This document shows, in pieces, positions 12,327 through 24,502 of a stretch of 64,000 nt of DNA. Within the stretch, counting starts at the first letter, position 1; the number at the start of each line of letters is the position of its first letter. Origin of the DNA: Lolium rigidum (lineage: Eukaryota > Streptophyta > Magnoliopsida > Poales > Poaceae); assembly GCF_022539505.1 (NCBI RefSeq), contig NC_061509.1, positions 207,352,254-207,416,253 of the forward strand, written 5' to 3'. The notes under the pieces are model-generated. The model was not told where the DNA came from and made no database searches. It saw nothing but the letters and a program-made list of their open reading frames with translations. The position numbers and the translations under genes were made by a program.

Positions 12327-14351
12327 AGCATCCCCAAGCTTAGTTCCTGCTCGCCCTCGAGTAGGTAAACGATAAAAAGGATAATTTCTGTAGTGACATG
12401 CTACTTACATAATCTTGATCATACTATTATAAAGCACATGAGATGAATGGAGTTTTGAGGGGTATTTGTTGTTGTCAACGAATGGTAGTGGGCACTCTAA
12501 CCCCCTCATCAAACATACTTTCAAAGAGCGGCTCCCATGAAGGACGTTATCTCTACCAGCAAGGTAGATCATCCCTCTTCTCTTTTGTTTACACATGTAC
12601 TTTGGTTTTTTTTTTATGGATGACACTCCTCCCAACCTTTGCTTACACAAGCCATGGCTAGCCGAATCCTCGGGTGCCTTCCAACAATCTCATACCATGG
12701 AGGAGTGTCTATTTGCAAAATTAAGTTGCTCACTGATGAATCAGAGCAAAACATGTGAAGAGAATTATTAATGAAGTTAATTAATTGGAGGTCGGGAACC
12801 CGCGCCGGCTCTTTTTGCAAAATTATTGGATAAGCGGATGAAGCCACTAGTCCATTGGTGAAAGCTGCCCAACAAGATTGAAAGATAAAACACCACATAC
12901 TTCCTCATGAGCTATAAAACGTTGACACAAATAAGGAGCAATAAAGTTTTGAATTGTTTAAAGGTAGCACATGAAGTATTTACTTGGAATGGTAGAAAAT
13001 ACCACATAGTAGGTAGTTATGGTGGACACAAATGGCATAGGTTTTGGCTCAAGGTTTTGGATGCACGAGAGCATTTCCTCTCAGTACAAGGCTTTGGCTA
13101 GCAAGGTTGTTTGAAGCAAACACAAGTATGAACCGGTACAGCAAAACTTACATAAGAACATATTGCAAGCATTATAAAACTCTACACTTGTCTTCCTTGT
13201 TGCTCAAACACTTTTACCAGAAAATATCTAGACCTTAGAGAGACCAATCATGCAAATCAATTTCAACAAGCTCTACGGTATTTCTCCACTAATAGGTTTA
13301 GACTACATGATGCAAGAGAAACATGATCTACTTGAGAGCTCAAAACAATTGCCAAGTATCAAATTATCCAAGACAATATGAGGCATTTTCTGTTTCCAAC
13401 CAAATATCAATAAGTGCAATAGCTTCCAACTTTTGTCATTGAACGTTAAAAGTAAAACGAAGAACACAAGTGTTCATATGAAAAAGTGGAGCGTGTATCT
13501 CTCCCACACAAGGATTGCTAGGATCCGGTCTTATTCAAACAAAAACAAAAATAAAACACACAGACGCTCCAAGTAAAGAACATAAGATGTGACCGAATAA
13601 AAATATAGTTTCAATAGAAGAAACCTGATAAGTGGATGAAGAAGGGGATGCCTTGGGCATTCCCAAGCTTATACGCTTGAGTCTTCTTGAAATATGCAGG
13701 GATGAACCACGGGGGCATCCCCAAGCTTAGACTTTTCACTCTTCTTGATCATATATCATCCTCCTCTCTTGACCCTTGAAAACTTCCTTCACACCAAACT
13801 TCTCATAAACTTCATTAGAGGGGTTAGTACTCAAAAAAAAACTTTAATCCACTTTATCCCTGTAGTGACACATTGCAAGTACTCAATAAAACATTAGCTA
13901 CAGTTCTCCACGTCTAGAAAGCCTCACTTAAAGTCCACAAGAGACAATGCAAAAAAAACAGAGACAGAATCTGTCAAAACAGAACAGCCAGTAAAGACGA
14001 ATTTTTAAGAGATACTTCCGTTACTCAAATCATAAAACTCAAAACTAATGAAAGTTGCGTACATATCTGAGGATCACTCACGTAAATTGGCAGATTTTCC
14101 TGAGTTACCTACAGAGAATCCTACCCAAATTCATGACAGCAAGAAATCTGTTTCTGCGCAGAAATCCAAATCTAGCATCAACCTTCTATTAGAGACTTCA
14201 CTTGGCACAACATTGCAATAAAATAAAGATAAGGATAGGTTGCTACAGTAGTAAAAACTTCCAAGACACAACAAAACAGTAGCAAAATAAAGACATGGGT
14301 TATCTCCCAAGAAGTGCTTTCTTTATAGCCATTAAAATGGGCTCAGCAGTT
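12327..14351 (-). other. 3' noncoding region of element B
   Basis: About 2 kb without a credible gene, related to the corresponding regions of A, C and E. The polypurine motif (GCATCCCCAAGCTTAG on +) is at 12328-12343, one base from the LTR. Further copies near 13657 (one mismatch, GCATTCCC) and 13715 repeat the three-copy arrangement. Confidence 0.7.
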
Positions 14352-15723
14352 TTAATGATGCACTCGCAAGAAATAAGAGTTGAAGCGAAAGAGAGCATCA
14401 AGAAGCAAATTCAAAACACATTTAAGTCTAACCCACTTTCTATGCATAGGAATCTTGTACACAAATAAATTCATGAAGAACAATGTGACAAGCATAAGAA
14501 GATAAAACAAGAGTAACTTCAAAATTTTCAGCATATAGAGAGGTGTTTTAGTACCATGCAAATTTCTACAACCACATTTTCCTCTCTCATAATAATTTTC
14601 AGTAGCTTCATGAACAAACTCAACAATATAACTATCACATAAAGCATGTTTCTCATGATCCATAAACATATAGTTTTTATCAGGCTCAAAAGTAGCGGGA
14701 TTAAAACTTTGAAACCCACTTTTATCAATAATATAACAAGATGATTGATCATTCTCAAGAGATATGGGACTCATAGATAAAGTCAAGACCTCTCCAATCC
14801 CATTTTCATTAGTAGTACAATTAATAATATCAAGTAACATAGGACCATCATCGAGAGATTTATCATAAACATTTGCCAAGCAAAACTCTTTAGTACCATG
14901 CATTTCGACATCAGGCACAAACAAAGCATTATCATAAGATTTATCAAAATAGCATGGATTATCATGAATAACAGTAGCATAACTATTCTCACAAGTTTTA
15001 CTCACAGGGAATATTTCAAGAGAATCCACAGGAACATAACATTCATCCTCCTTTGGTAAGCATGGGGGGTAATCAAATAGTGTGAGAGATAAAGAGTTAC
15101 TCTCATTAGAAGGTTGGCATGGGTAGCTAATCCATTCTTCCTCCTTTTGTTCATGAATCTCCTCTTCTTTTTCATCCAATGAGCTTTCAGGTTCATCAAT
15201 TTCCTCCTCTTTTTCATCCAATGAGCTTTCAGGTTCATCAATTTCTTCTTCCACTGGTTCCTGCAAATTGTGAGTGCATTCTTGTGCATTAATGAGTCTC
15301 TCGTTATAATCAATGATATAAGGATTATCACTGTAGCTTTCTATGCAAAAATTAAGGATAGAAGAGACATAATCTTTAAGGTCCTTACAAACAACACAAG
15401 TTTCATAATTTTTAGACATGAAGGATTCTATCTCAGAGGCTCCCATAAATACGACAAATTGTTCTACCTCTTCGAACCCAAGATGAATATAGCTATTCCA
15501 ATTATAGTTCTTAATTAAAACTTCCTCACTAAAGCCACATTGAAATTTAAGATGTTTAGTATATATCCTGTTTAGAGCAACAGTTTATATCATGGCGTTT
15601 AAGCAGGATTTTAGCAATTGTATTCAGTTTTTCTATCACAGCACTCATAACTTTACCCGTTCTTGATTCTCTATAATTATTATATAATTCAATAAGCTCC
15701 AAATAGGTTGTAGGTTCTCCCAT
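14352..15723 (-). pseudogene. Unknown acidic-repeat, membrane-tail protein of element B (one frameshift)
   Basis: A 364-codon frame (15446 to 14352) is fully open. The same frame reads back upstream without stops, and after a one-base shift at a CAG (about 15577-15583) it continues to ATG 15723 (MGEPTTYLELIELYNNYRES). The intact protein would be about 456 residues. Two tandem 14-residue acidic repeats (EEIDEPESSLDEKE, 42-bp DNA period at 15172 and 15214) are followed by a long polar region. Near the C-terminus a hydrophobic stretch (LLLFYLLMLVTLFFMNLFV) precedes a basic tail. It occupies the gag position but has no gag, protease or zinc-knuckle signature. An env-like role is only speculation. 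The open frame argues for past selection. Family unknown to me. Confidence 0.65.
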
Positions 15724-15958
15724 AGCAACATTTTTTAATTTTTCGGTTTTTCAAATTTTTATGGATTTTCGGGTATATAGAGAAAATAAAACAAGAAAAA
15801 AGAAACTAGACAAAAATAAACTAAGAAAAATAATACTAGACAGAAATAAACTAAGCACAAATAAACTAGACAAAAGTAAACTAGCAAAACAAAATAAAAT
15901 AAAAACAGAGAGAGAGGTAGAGTGTACTCCCCAGGTGAACTTATGAGTAGAGCTATGC

Positions 15959-15976
15959 CTCCCGGCAACGGCGCCA
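15959..15976 (-). other. Primer-binding site of element B (tRNA-Asp-like)
   Basis: The + strand reads CTCCCGGCAACGGCGCCA, one mismatch to the tRNA-Asp 3' end, 11 nt from the 5' LTR. Confidence 0.75.
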
Positions 15977-15987
15977 GAAAATAGTCT

Positions 15988-17521
15988 TGATAACCCACAA
16001 GTATAGGGGATCGCAACAATCTTCGAGGGAAGTAAAAACCAAATTTATTGATTCGACACAAGGGGAGGTAAAGAATACTTATAAGCCTTAACAGCTGAGT
16101 TGTCAATTCAGCTGCACCTGGAAAAGCACTAGTAACAGGGGTGATGTGAAAGCAGCAGTAATATGAGAGCAGTAGTAACAGTAACACAGCAGCAGTAGCA
16201 GTAATATGAGAGCAATGGCACCAGAAAATAGTTGATACTACTTCCAATGTCATGTAGGAACAAGTATATGATGATGAGAGATGGACCGGGGTTCCCAGCT
16301 ATCTACACTAGTGGTAACTCTCCAATAACAAGTGTTGGGTAAACAAATTACAGTTGGGCAATTGACAAATAGAGAAGGCATAACAATGCACATACATATA
16401 TCATGATGAGTACTATGAGATTTAATCAGGGCATTACGACAAAGTACATAGACCGCTATCCAGCATGCATCTATGCCTAAAAAGTCCACCTTCGAGTTAT
16501 CATCCGAACCCCTTCCGGTATTAAGTTGCAAACAACAGACAATTGCATTAAGTATGGTGCGTAATGTAATCAACACAAATATCCTTAGACAAAGCATCGA
16601 TGTTTTATCCCTAGTGGCAACAGCACATCCACAACCTTAGAACTTTCTGTCACTTGTCCCAGATTCAATGGAGGCATGAACCCACTATCGAGCATAAATA
16701 CTCCCTCTTGGAGTCACAAGTATCAACTTGGCCAGAGCCTCTACTAGCAACGGAGAGCATGCAAGAACATAAACAACATATATGATAGATTGATAATCAA
16801 CTTGACATAGTATTCAATATTCATCGGATCCCAACAAACACAACACCGATTACATCAGATGAATCTCAATCATGTAAGGCAGCTCATGAGATCATTGTAT
16901 TGAAGTACATGGGGGAGAGAGTACCGACTAGCTACAGCTAGAACCCGTAGTCCATGGGGGAACTACTCACGGAGCATGATGGAGGCGGTGGCGTTGATGG
17001 AGATGGCTTCGGGGGCACTTCCCCGTCCGGCGGCGTGCCGGAACAGAGATTCTGTCCCCCGAATTGAAGTTTCGCGATGGCGGCGGCGCCCCTGGAGTCT
17101 TTCTGGAGTTTCGTCAATTGGTATCGCGTTTTTAGGTCGAAAGGGGTCTTATAGGAGAAGAGGCGACGTAGGAGGGTGCATGGCCCCCCCTCACCATAGG
17201 CTGGCGCGGCCAGGCCTGGGGCCGCGCCGCCTTATGGTGTGGTGGCCCCCTGGCCCGCCTCCGACTCTCCTTCGGTGTTCGGGGTCTTCCGGGAAAAATA
17301 AGATTACGGGTCTTTGTTTCGTCGAATTCGAGAATATTGCCCGAACAGCCTTTACGGAACCAAAAACAGCGAGAAAACGAGAAGCGGCACTTCGGCATCT
17401 TGTTAATAGGTTAGTTCCGGAAAACGCATAAAAACATTATAAAGTGCGAGCAAAATATGTAGGTATTGTCATAAAACAAGCATGGAACATCAGAAATTAT
17501 AGGTACATTGGAGACGTATCA
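15988..17521 (-). repeat. 5' LTR of element B
   Basis: 1534 bp, TG...CA, followed at once by the GCGTC duplication. Nearly identical to the 3' LTR; the differences include several CAG versus CGG/CGAG alternatives. Confidence 0.9.
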
Positions 17522-17850
17522 GCGTCTCGACGACGGTGGCCGGCATCGACACCGCTCCCGAATCGCCGGTCCTTGGGTGGCGGCGGAGCGGTGGGAGGTG
17601 TGTGCGATGGGGTTGTGTTTTGGGAGACAGACAGGCGAGGCAGGGACGGACAAGGGAAGGATGCGAGCGGCCAGCAATCGACGTCCACGGTCACGCAAAC
17701 TCGTCCCAGATTTGGACCGGGTTTGGATCATCCCGGAAGCCACGGTCATCCGTTTTTGGATGGGTCCACGCGCTGGACCGCGTTTTTGTCCGATTGAACC
17801 CATCCGAACGGGCGGACGCAGGATGGGTCACCGCTTTGGAGATGCCCTTA

Positions 17851-18165
17851 TGACCCCGGGGCTGCCTTTTGGCAAAAGAAGCCGGCCGCCTCCGCTTTCT
17901 TTTGGCCTTTGGATTGACGTTCCAAAAGATGATGGCAACACCAAATCTTATGAGGGAAAAGTTGCAGAGGCCCCGCCCTACTGCATTGGAGCGAAGGGAG
18001 CCGATTTGATCATCATTCGACGAGCCCCACTTCTTACTTTTCTTTTTCAATTGCCCGACGGGTTCATAATATAACAATTCCATTTGTAAACAACGAAACG
18101 TATAGTGTGGCAAGTTCGAAAGGATGTTGTGCTTTTGCTGGCTTGTGGGCGATATGCGTTTGTGG
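17851..18165. other. Unassigned DNA right of H1
   Basis: No gene or repeat I can name. Moderately GC-rich flank of the H1 insertion. Confidence 0.4.
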
Positions 18166-18167
18166 TA

Positions 18168-18515
18168 CTCCCCCGTTTTTGTTTACCCCATATTTTAGGT
18201 TTACTTGAACCCTTGAAGTCAATTTTGTAAACTTCGACTATAAGAAAATATATCGGTATTTATTATACAAAATACATATCATATAATATAAAAGTATATT
18301 TAATGTTGATTATAATGAAATACTACCTTCGGTCGGTAATAATCGACGCGGCCACGATGCTAATCTAGTGCAAGCATTGACCTACTCCAAGTCAATTAAA
18401 AGCGGCAGGGGGGGTAGTATGAATGTTAATATTTTTATTTCCGGATATTTGGTAAATTTTGATAAAGGATTACTTTGATTAAACCCAAAACATGAGGTAT
18501 TGTGAATGAAGGGAG
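18168..18515. mobile_element. Stowaway-type MITE with a second MITE inside
   Basis: Ends CTCCCCCGTTTTTGTTTACC and, on the reverse complement, CTCCCTTCATTCACAATACC, flanked by TA (18166-18167, 18516-18517). A 95-bp inner element at 18323-18417 has its own TA flanks and CTACC ends (CTACCTTCGGTC / CTACCCCCCCTG), so it is a MITE inserted into a MITE. Confidence 0.65.
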
Positions 18516-18582
18516 TACTAGAAACAGGAGAGCAATGTCATGACAAAGCGCACTAACACTATTTCCGTTTTTTACATGCTAA

Positions 18583-18951
18583 GGGCATGTTTGATTCAAA
18601 TGATTTCAAAAGCAAAGAAATAGGAAAAACACAGAAACAACAAGTCATGGCATATGAAACTGTATAAGAATAAAAGATACATAAATTAGTTGTAGAATTT
18701 GTTTGATTGCACCACAGAAAAAAACGTAGGGAATTTCTATGAACATTGAATTCATGTCATAGTTTTGTCATAGACACATTGAAATTTTTCCAAGAGGTCT
18801 AACCTCTTGTTAGAAATCCTATGAAATTATAGCATAGAAAAGCATATCATAGAAATTTTGTCCCTTGAATCAAACGGTCTCCATAAGAAAAATTTCTATA
18901 GGTAATAATCCTACGCAATTATTTTGCTAATTCTTTGAATCAAACAAGGCC
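18583..18951. mobile_element. Tourist-type (Harbinger-derived) MITE
   Basis: 369 bp. Termini GGGCATGTTTGATTCAAA and, reverse complement of the right end, GGCCTTGTTTGATTCAAA. Perfect TAA duplication at 18580-18582 and 18952-18954. No coding capacity. Confidence 0.85.
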
Positions 18952-19819
18952 TAAGAATATTTCCTTGCGTTCACGAGGAAGATACTAATTTCTATTGTCG
19001 GAGGGATAAATATTTGTCGGGTAGACCCTAGATGACATTGAAACACTCCAACGCCACAATACGTATTAAAAAATGTTACTCCTTTTATTTTCTATTAGTT
19101 ATCATTCATTAGTACTAAATCAATGACAACTAAAATAGAACGGAGGTGGCACAACGTGATTTCATCGCATCATGTTTGTAATTCACGTTGTAACTCATGA
19201 CTAATATGAATTACGAAGCAATCTAATCGTCCGAAGCACTTGAAACTGCACGTTCTTGTAACTCATGACTTGCAAGATTCATAGACTGATTAACGGTCCA
19301 GACATTTTTTTCTCAGTTGCAATTTATTGTGCAACTAAAATAATCTTAGTTACAACTCGTGCTGCAATTGATCTACAGAGTAGCACGAATTCCTAATGTG
19401 GACTAACCATTATTTTTCGAACTGCATTTGTGAACAAAAATAGAAATTATTGTACTTGAATATACTTTCTTTTTATCTCCAGTAGTATTATAATAATTTG
19501 ATTAATGCAAACTTTTTCATTTTTCTTTTCCTTAATTCCCTTTTGTGCTATTTTTCCTTTCTACAATTCCCTTTGTACAATTCACTTTTTTGTAATATTT
19601 CTATATTTTCCTTGTTTGTGTTATTTGTATCACAATTCATTTTATTTAGACTAAATTATCTTTGTAATTCCCTTTTTCGGGCTAGTGAGTTTTATAGGGG
19701 AAATAACGGGTGGGAAAACCACTTGCAACTCAAATAAACTACCACTTGCAACTTAAATAACCTACTACTTTCCACTCAAATTAAGTAATATTTTTTATCA
19801 AGGTTGTGAACTTTTATAA

Positions 19820-20245
19820 ATTATCTTTTTAGGTCGATAACTTTTCATATTTACCGTTCATAAATAATGTGCAGAGTGGTTGATAAATTGTGAGCTAAAA
19901 ATGTACCATAATATTCTAAATTAAATTAAATTTTTGGGTCGATAACTTTTCACATTACCGTTGATAAAGAACGGGTGGAGGGGTTGATAAAATGTGAGGT
20001 GAAGTGTTTCTAAAATATTCTAAATGAAATTAATTTTTCGGGTTCATAACTCTTCACATTTACCATTGCTAAATAACGAATAGATGGGATGATACATTAT
20101 GAGCTAAAAATATTCCCAAAAGTATTGTAAGTATAATTAGCTTTTTGGTTCGATAAATTTTCACATTTACCAGTCATAATTTATGGCCAGAGCGGTTGGT
20201 ACATTTCTTATTCTATGATTTATAAGTCTATTGAGAATTGGCAAA
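19820..20245. repeat. Four-copy ~105 bp tandem repeat
   Basis: The phrase GGTCGATAACTTTTCA and variants recurs at 19832, 19937, 20041 and 20147, spacing 104-106 bp. Units also share 'GTTGATAAATTGTGAGCTAAAAA'-like middles. AT-rich and diverged. The surrounding 18955-20925 holds no gene I can support. Confidence 0.6.
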
Positions 20246-20926
20246 ATTAGAATTTTATCTTATTTTCTTCCACGATGCTGAGATGTTTCGTGTCAATTAT
20301 AGTAGAGAAACAGCTGTGCTCTTCCTAATACGACCAGAGAGCGTTGACCTGCCATTAGCCTCTTCCGCGTATAGTTTGCCCTAGCTAGCTGCCGTACGTG
20401 CAACGACAGGGACTCCCGCAGTCCCGGGGCGGTGTAGCGTAGCTCATTAATGCGCGCGTGTGTCAGGTACACTCCGGGAAAGAGGTCGCCAAATCAAGTC
20501 GACGGCGACACATGGTCGCAAATGGACATCGCCTGTACTGCTGCCGTGCATCCAGATCTAGTGCTCATGTTTACCACGGAACAGAAGCTTCAAGGATTTG
20601 CGGTTGCTGTACTGCATAATAAACTGCTAACTGGCACCGCACGTACGCTACCGATCGATCATGTCCAACAGTTTATGCTGGTAGCCTGGTACGTTGGCGT
20701 TATTGGTGTTGGAACACAAATGGTGGCTCATAGATGCGGGGTGCCGAAATGGTAGCTGTAGTATGTTCGAGTCGTGCCAATGGTGTGGTGTAAACACGTC
20801 CATTTTATCGTACATACTGTAGCTGTTGGACACTAGTTTTGTAGCGATGTGCACATGACATATTTGGACTTTAAATGCATGGCGGCTTCTGTATAGAAGT
20901 AAATAACGGAACGTTTTATTATACTC

Positions 20927-21496
20927 CTCATAGTAGGAGTAACATAGCTAGTAACATCATACATCTCAAAGCATTTTGGTGGCATGACATGCTAAGAGCA
21001 ATTCCAATAGTATAGCCAACTGCTGACTATAACAAGATGTCATATCATTTGTAGTCATCATATAGCTAACATGTATAATAGTTGGCTATAAGAATGAATC
21101 ACTTTACTAACAAATGGCCCACCTTTCACTCTCACAAAGTGCCTAGGAGCACGTGCAAGAGCTGGCTATTGTATAGTAGCCCACCTCCCTTCTCTCTCCT
21201 CTTCTCTCTCCTCTTCTCTCTCCTCCAACTCATCTAAAATATATTATTTAATGTCTTATAGTCAGCTGACTGGACTCTATTGTACTTGCTCTAATAAATG
21301 AAGAAATAGAATGAGGTGGTAAGTAGCTATGTTACCATAACATCACACACCTCAAGGCAAGATGAGTCTACAATATAATAAATATACAATGCATGACACC
21401 ACATATAAGTTACTACCCACTATGAAGGTAGTAACCTAGACTAGTAACATGACATATATTACTAGTCTAAGTTACTCCCCACTATGACCAGTCTTA
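20927..21496. mobile_element. MITE interrupted by a second MITE (20996-21291)
   Basis: Outer element: left arm CATAGTAGGAGTAACATAGC and right arm, reverse complement, CATAGTGGGGAGTAACTTAG. Its ends are less certain. Inner element 20996-21291 (296 bp): termini GAGCAATTCCAATAG and GAGCAAGTACAATAG, flanked by TAA (20993-20995, 21292-21294), so a Tourist-type insertion. Confidence 0.65.
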
Positions 21497-21960
21497 GGAG
21501 TTGGAGTAAATAACTACTTCCTCCATTTTTTATTGTAAGATCCTCTAGATATTTTAAAATACTAGACTAGATACAGATTAAGACTAGTCATAATTAATAA
21601 AAAGTATTATATAGTACCAGTATATGATACTATCTCTGTAATGCATAATATCATGTACTAGTATCATAACCTAATTATATTTATTGATTTGTAAAATCTC
21701 AATACCAACATGTGTACATGATTTGTTTAAATTAATTTTTTTATTTTTATGTGCTATAATACAGTATCTACCTAATACTAATATCATCTCTTTCATTATT
21801 AATTGATATGACACATTAGTATTTCGCATGGATGTTATGCATGATACTAGTTATGATATCCCCATTGTGCCCGGTCTAAAATGAGTGAATCTGCACATTA
21901 ATAATAGCCTATGTACACATTAAAATGAATGAATCTACAAAGTGCTAAAAGGTGATATAT
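21497..21960. other. AT-rich DNA with a degraded Stowaway end
   Basis: ACTTCCTCCATTTTTTATTG near 21520 resembles a worn Stowaway terminus, but no partner end was identified. No gene seen. Confidence 0.35.
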
Positions 21961-21969
21961 TAGTGAAAG

Positions 21970-22160
21970 GAGAGAGTAGAACTAAGTTCGACCATGAAGA
22001 TCTAGAAACCTTTAGTGGCTCTGTTGGACCCTTGAGCACTATAGAAAGATTACCCCATGGAAAGAAAAGCTCTTCAACCGCGTGGGTCGCCCCGCCTTGA
22101 TCAACTCGGTTCTAACATCCATTGCAACATATCTGTGAGGGGATGGCCACATTCTCCACC
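21970..22160 (+). pseudogene. LINE reverse-transcriptase C-terminal scrap
   Basis: Around 22058-22132 the + strand reads PWKEKLFNRVGRPALINSVL, matching the 'LS.GGR..LINSVL' region after the RT core in plant L1-type LINEs. The rest is lost. It is cut on the right by a T-run beginning about 22163. Confidence 0.5.
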
Positions 22161-22162
22161 AT

Positions 22163-22680
22163 GTTTTTTTCTCGAAATGGAGGCTAAGACCTAGCCTCTG
22201 CATCAATCGATGTACACGATCTTTTTTATTAATTTTATTCAATAAATGACCGATAAATATTATAATCAAAGATCCACAGCCACCATAAAACACCAACACA
22301 TCAGACAATGAGAGACAAAACATGCCAATAGGGTCTTTTGCCCTGAAAACGTGAAAATTCAATTAACTAGGTACCAGAAACATCGCATACCCTGAAACAC
22401 CCTCTAAGCGAAATGGGAGCGCTCATCCGGTCTAGTACATTCTTAACAAGTACCTCATGCACACGCTACAGAATCCATCTTGTTGTTTTTGTAATCATGT
22501 TATGGAGACCGCCTCTCCTCTTCTTCTTGAGCGTCCATATGCCAAAGATATTTTGTCAAATGTTTCTACAGAACAGCCCAGAACCGTTGTTCGTGCACAC
22601 TTGCACTAGCCAATTCATCTATCAGAGCCTGGTGGTACAACAGGGGCAGCGCCAGGAGTATTCTTGCGTATGTAGTTGAA
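22163..22680 (-). mobile_element. 3' end of a minus-strand LINE
   Basis: Starts with a T-run (poly-A on the minus strand), then CTCGAAATGGAGGC and CCTCTGCATCAATCGATG. The same arrangement occurs at 28222 beside a LINE with RT motifs. No ORF motif is preserved here, so the right limit is a guess. Confidence 0.4.
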
Positions 22681-23250
22681 TACCCAAAATTTTGACAAAA
22701 CCTTAGAATTTTTTCATAAATCATGGAAAATTTTGATAAATACATAATTTTTTTTAGCAAAATGAATACACAGGTTGAAAATGAATACCCAGCATTTCAT
22801 CTCTAGCGCCGCCACTGTGGTTCAATTGTAACCGTTAGGGTACAAAGGAGCTGGAAAGAAAAAGGAGATCTGTTTCGCTAGAGATGCTTTTATCCTATGC
22901 ACGGGAGGTCCAGTGCATATTTGTGCCGTCAAATTTCATGCTTCAAGATTCATGCCACACTATTTTGACAAATTTCATTAAGATTTACTGTGTTTAATTT
23001 TGCGTGGGAGGTCCTATCCACGGGACGATCTCGGCTCTCCCTATTTCGCGGCCTAAGTTGCATGACACATCTCGAAGGAAAGAAATAGGAGAACTGTCTA
23101 GAATAAGTTGCTCAGGACAGATGGGGTGCTTCAGCTATTGATATATGATATTCCCCCTTGAGTGAGGTGTTTTGGGAGCATTTTTCCTCTCGGTAGTAAT
23201 GGCTTTTCTTTTCTTCGTTCCTTTAGCCTCGCCACGAGGTTGGTGCAGCT
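22681..23250. other. Unassigned DNA
   Basis: AT-rich, no gene or repeat recognised. Confidence 0.4.
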
Positions 23251-23253
23251 TTA

Positions 23254-24464
23254 GGGCCGTTCGTTTGCGTCCACGCGGTCGAAAAATACACCTACATCCT
23301 GTTCCAGTGGGGCAACGCATAGTGATCGGACCATCCGCGGAGACGCAAACGCGGCTCAAATATGCGACGCATTTGCGTCTCTGTGGACGCTGCGCGGTCG
23401 CATTGAGCGCTCGCTTCTCCCACGAGCCCGGCTGGCAAGGACCCTGACTCGAGCCGACGTGAATTTAAGCACAACAACTGCCGGGAATGGCAACCGCCAG
23501 AGTGACAACCGCGTCGATCGACGAGCGAACCGCCGTAATGGAGCGCGAACCACCGCGGAAGAGCAACTGCAGCTTTCTTCGGTATCCGCACCGCCATTAA
23601 TCCCCGCTCAATAAGACCCATGCGTCTATGTTAATGGATCTCCAACCGGTCTGCGCCATTCATCTCTAGGACTGCCTATCTTTGCCATCGGACACCGATA
23701 CCGAGGGGAAGCCGCTGGAATGGCGCCATTGGTGGGATAGAACTGTCACGCCGAGCAGCTCTAGCTCCATGCCGACGGATGGCCAGGAGGAGGAGGGGAG
23801 GCTATCACCGACGACGGCCAGGATGAGGAGGGGGCGCCGTTGCCGACGACGGCCAGGATGAGGAGGAGGAAGAGGAAGAGGATGCAGATGCAAGGTGGAG
23901 AAGGCTGGAGGCAGAGGAGGCGGCGGCGGTAAAGAAGGAGGGAAGGGCCCAGGCGAAGACGAAGGCGCAGGCGTGCACCGACGACGGGGAAGACACCAAT
24001 GACTACTCGTCGGAGGAGGACACAAACTCGTCGGACGCATCAACCGACACTAGCTCTCCCGGGGAGGTGACCAGTAGGAAGCGCCTCCGTGAAGAAAAAG
24101 AAGAAGACGCAGGAAGCGCCTCCGTGAAGAAGAAGTACCTAGTTTAAAAGTTAGTTTGGACATATATTTTGGCAGTTTGTATGTTTAATTTATTTCAACA
24201 TGTTGCACTAATTTTAAAACCTCGATTCTACCTAGAAATGTGAATATCTCAATCGTGTCTACCATGGCGAAATTTTTTCTTTCTACTTTCAAAATAGAGA
24301 ACATGCCAACCTCGCCGGACGAAATGTGTCAGCCCACTGGGGCTACCCCCGACGCAAACGGACAATCTTGGCCTGGTGATCATTTCGGTGTCCACGGACC
24401 GATGCAAACGGACGCAGCCAGTCAATTTTGGTGTCCGATTTGCGTCGCCCCGTTGGAGATGCCC
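23254..24464 (+). mobile_element. Harbinger-type non-autonomous element H5
   Basis: The right end, reverse complement GGGCATCTCCAACGGGG, is a standard terminus. The left end GGGCCGTTCGTTTGCGTCC matches only after a gap, suggesting loss of the terminal CATCTCCAA-type bases. TTA flanks both sides (23251-23253, 24465-24467). Inside, 23980-24147 on + reads an acidic/basic tail (TDDGEDTNDYSSEEDTNSS ... stop after KKKYLV), the remnant of a gene with stops upstream. The purine-rich strand at 23770-24135 encodes R/K/E-rich low complexity. Confidence 0.6.
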
Positions 24465-24502
24465 TTAGTTTGTATCAACTATTTTCATACTCTTCTCTAA
24501 TA

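Larger units (their letters stand above)
10795..17521 (-). mobile_element. LTR retrotransposon B (non-autonomous, perfect 5-bp duplication)
   Basis: LTRs of 1532 and 1534 bp (TGATAACCC...GTATCA) flank a 3.66 kb interior. The target duplication GCGTC is perfect (10790-10794 and 17522-17526). Order on the minus strand: 5' LTR, tRNA-Asp-like primer site, one unknown ORF, noncoding region, polypurine motif, 3' LTR. The LTR is a different subfamily from A and C but keeps the same architecture. No gag or pol is visible. Confidence 0.92.
2187..17847 (-). mobile_element. PIF/Harbinger DNA transposon H1, split by LTR elements A and B
   Basis: The left terminus GGGCATCTTCAACC (2187) pairs with the right terminus, whose reverse complement is GGGCATCTCCAAAGC (ending 17847). 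Both sides are flanked by a TTA duplication (2184-2186 and 17848-17850), the PIF/Harbinger signature. Removing A, B and their 5-bp duplications leaves about 2.26 kb: a short left arm, a minus-strand transposase gene and a right arm. There is no room for a separate Myb-like ORF1, so the element appears to have encoded transposase only. Two nested insertions and two nonsense codons make it immobile by itself. Confidence 0.9.

Noticed and set aside
14352..15723. Envelope gene making element B retrovirus-like
   Set aside because: A hydrophobic tail alone is not enough: no signal peptide, cleavage site or similarity was seen, and the gene is in the gag position.
20450..20755. 101-codon + strand ORF as a gene
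   Set aside because: No motif, and a minus-strand frame overlaps; it lies in otherwise noncoding flank.
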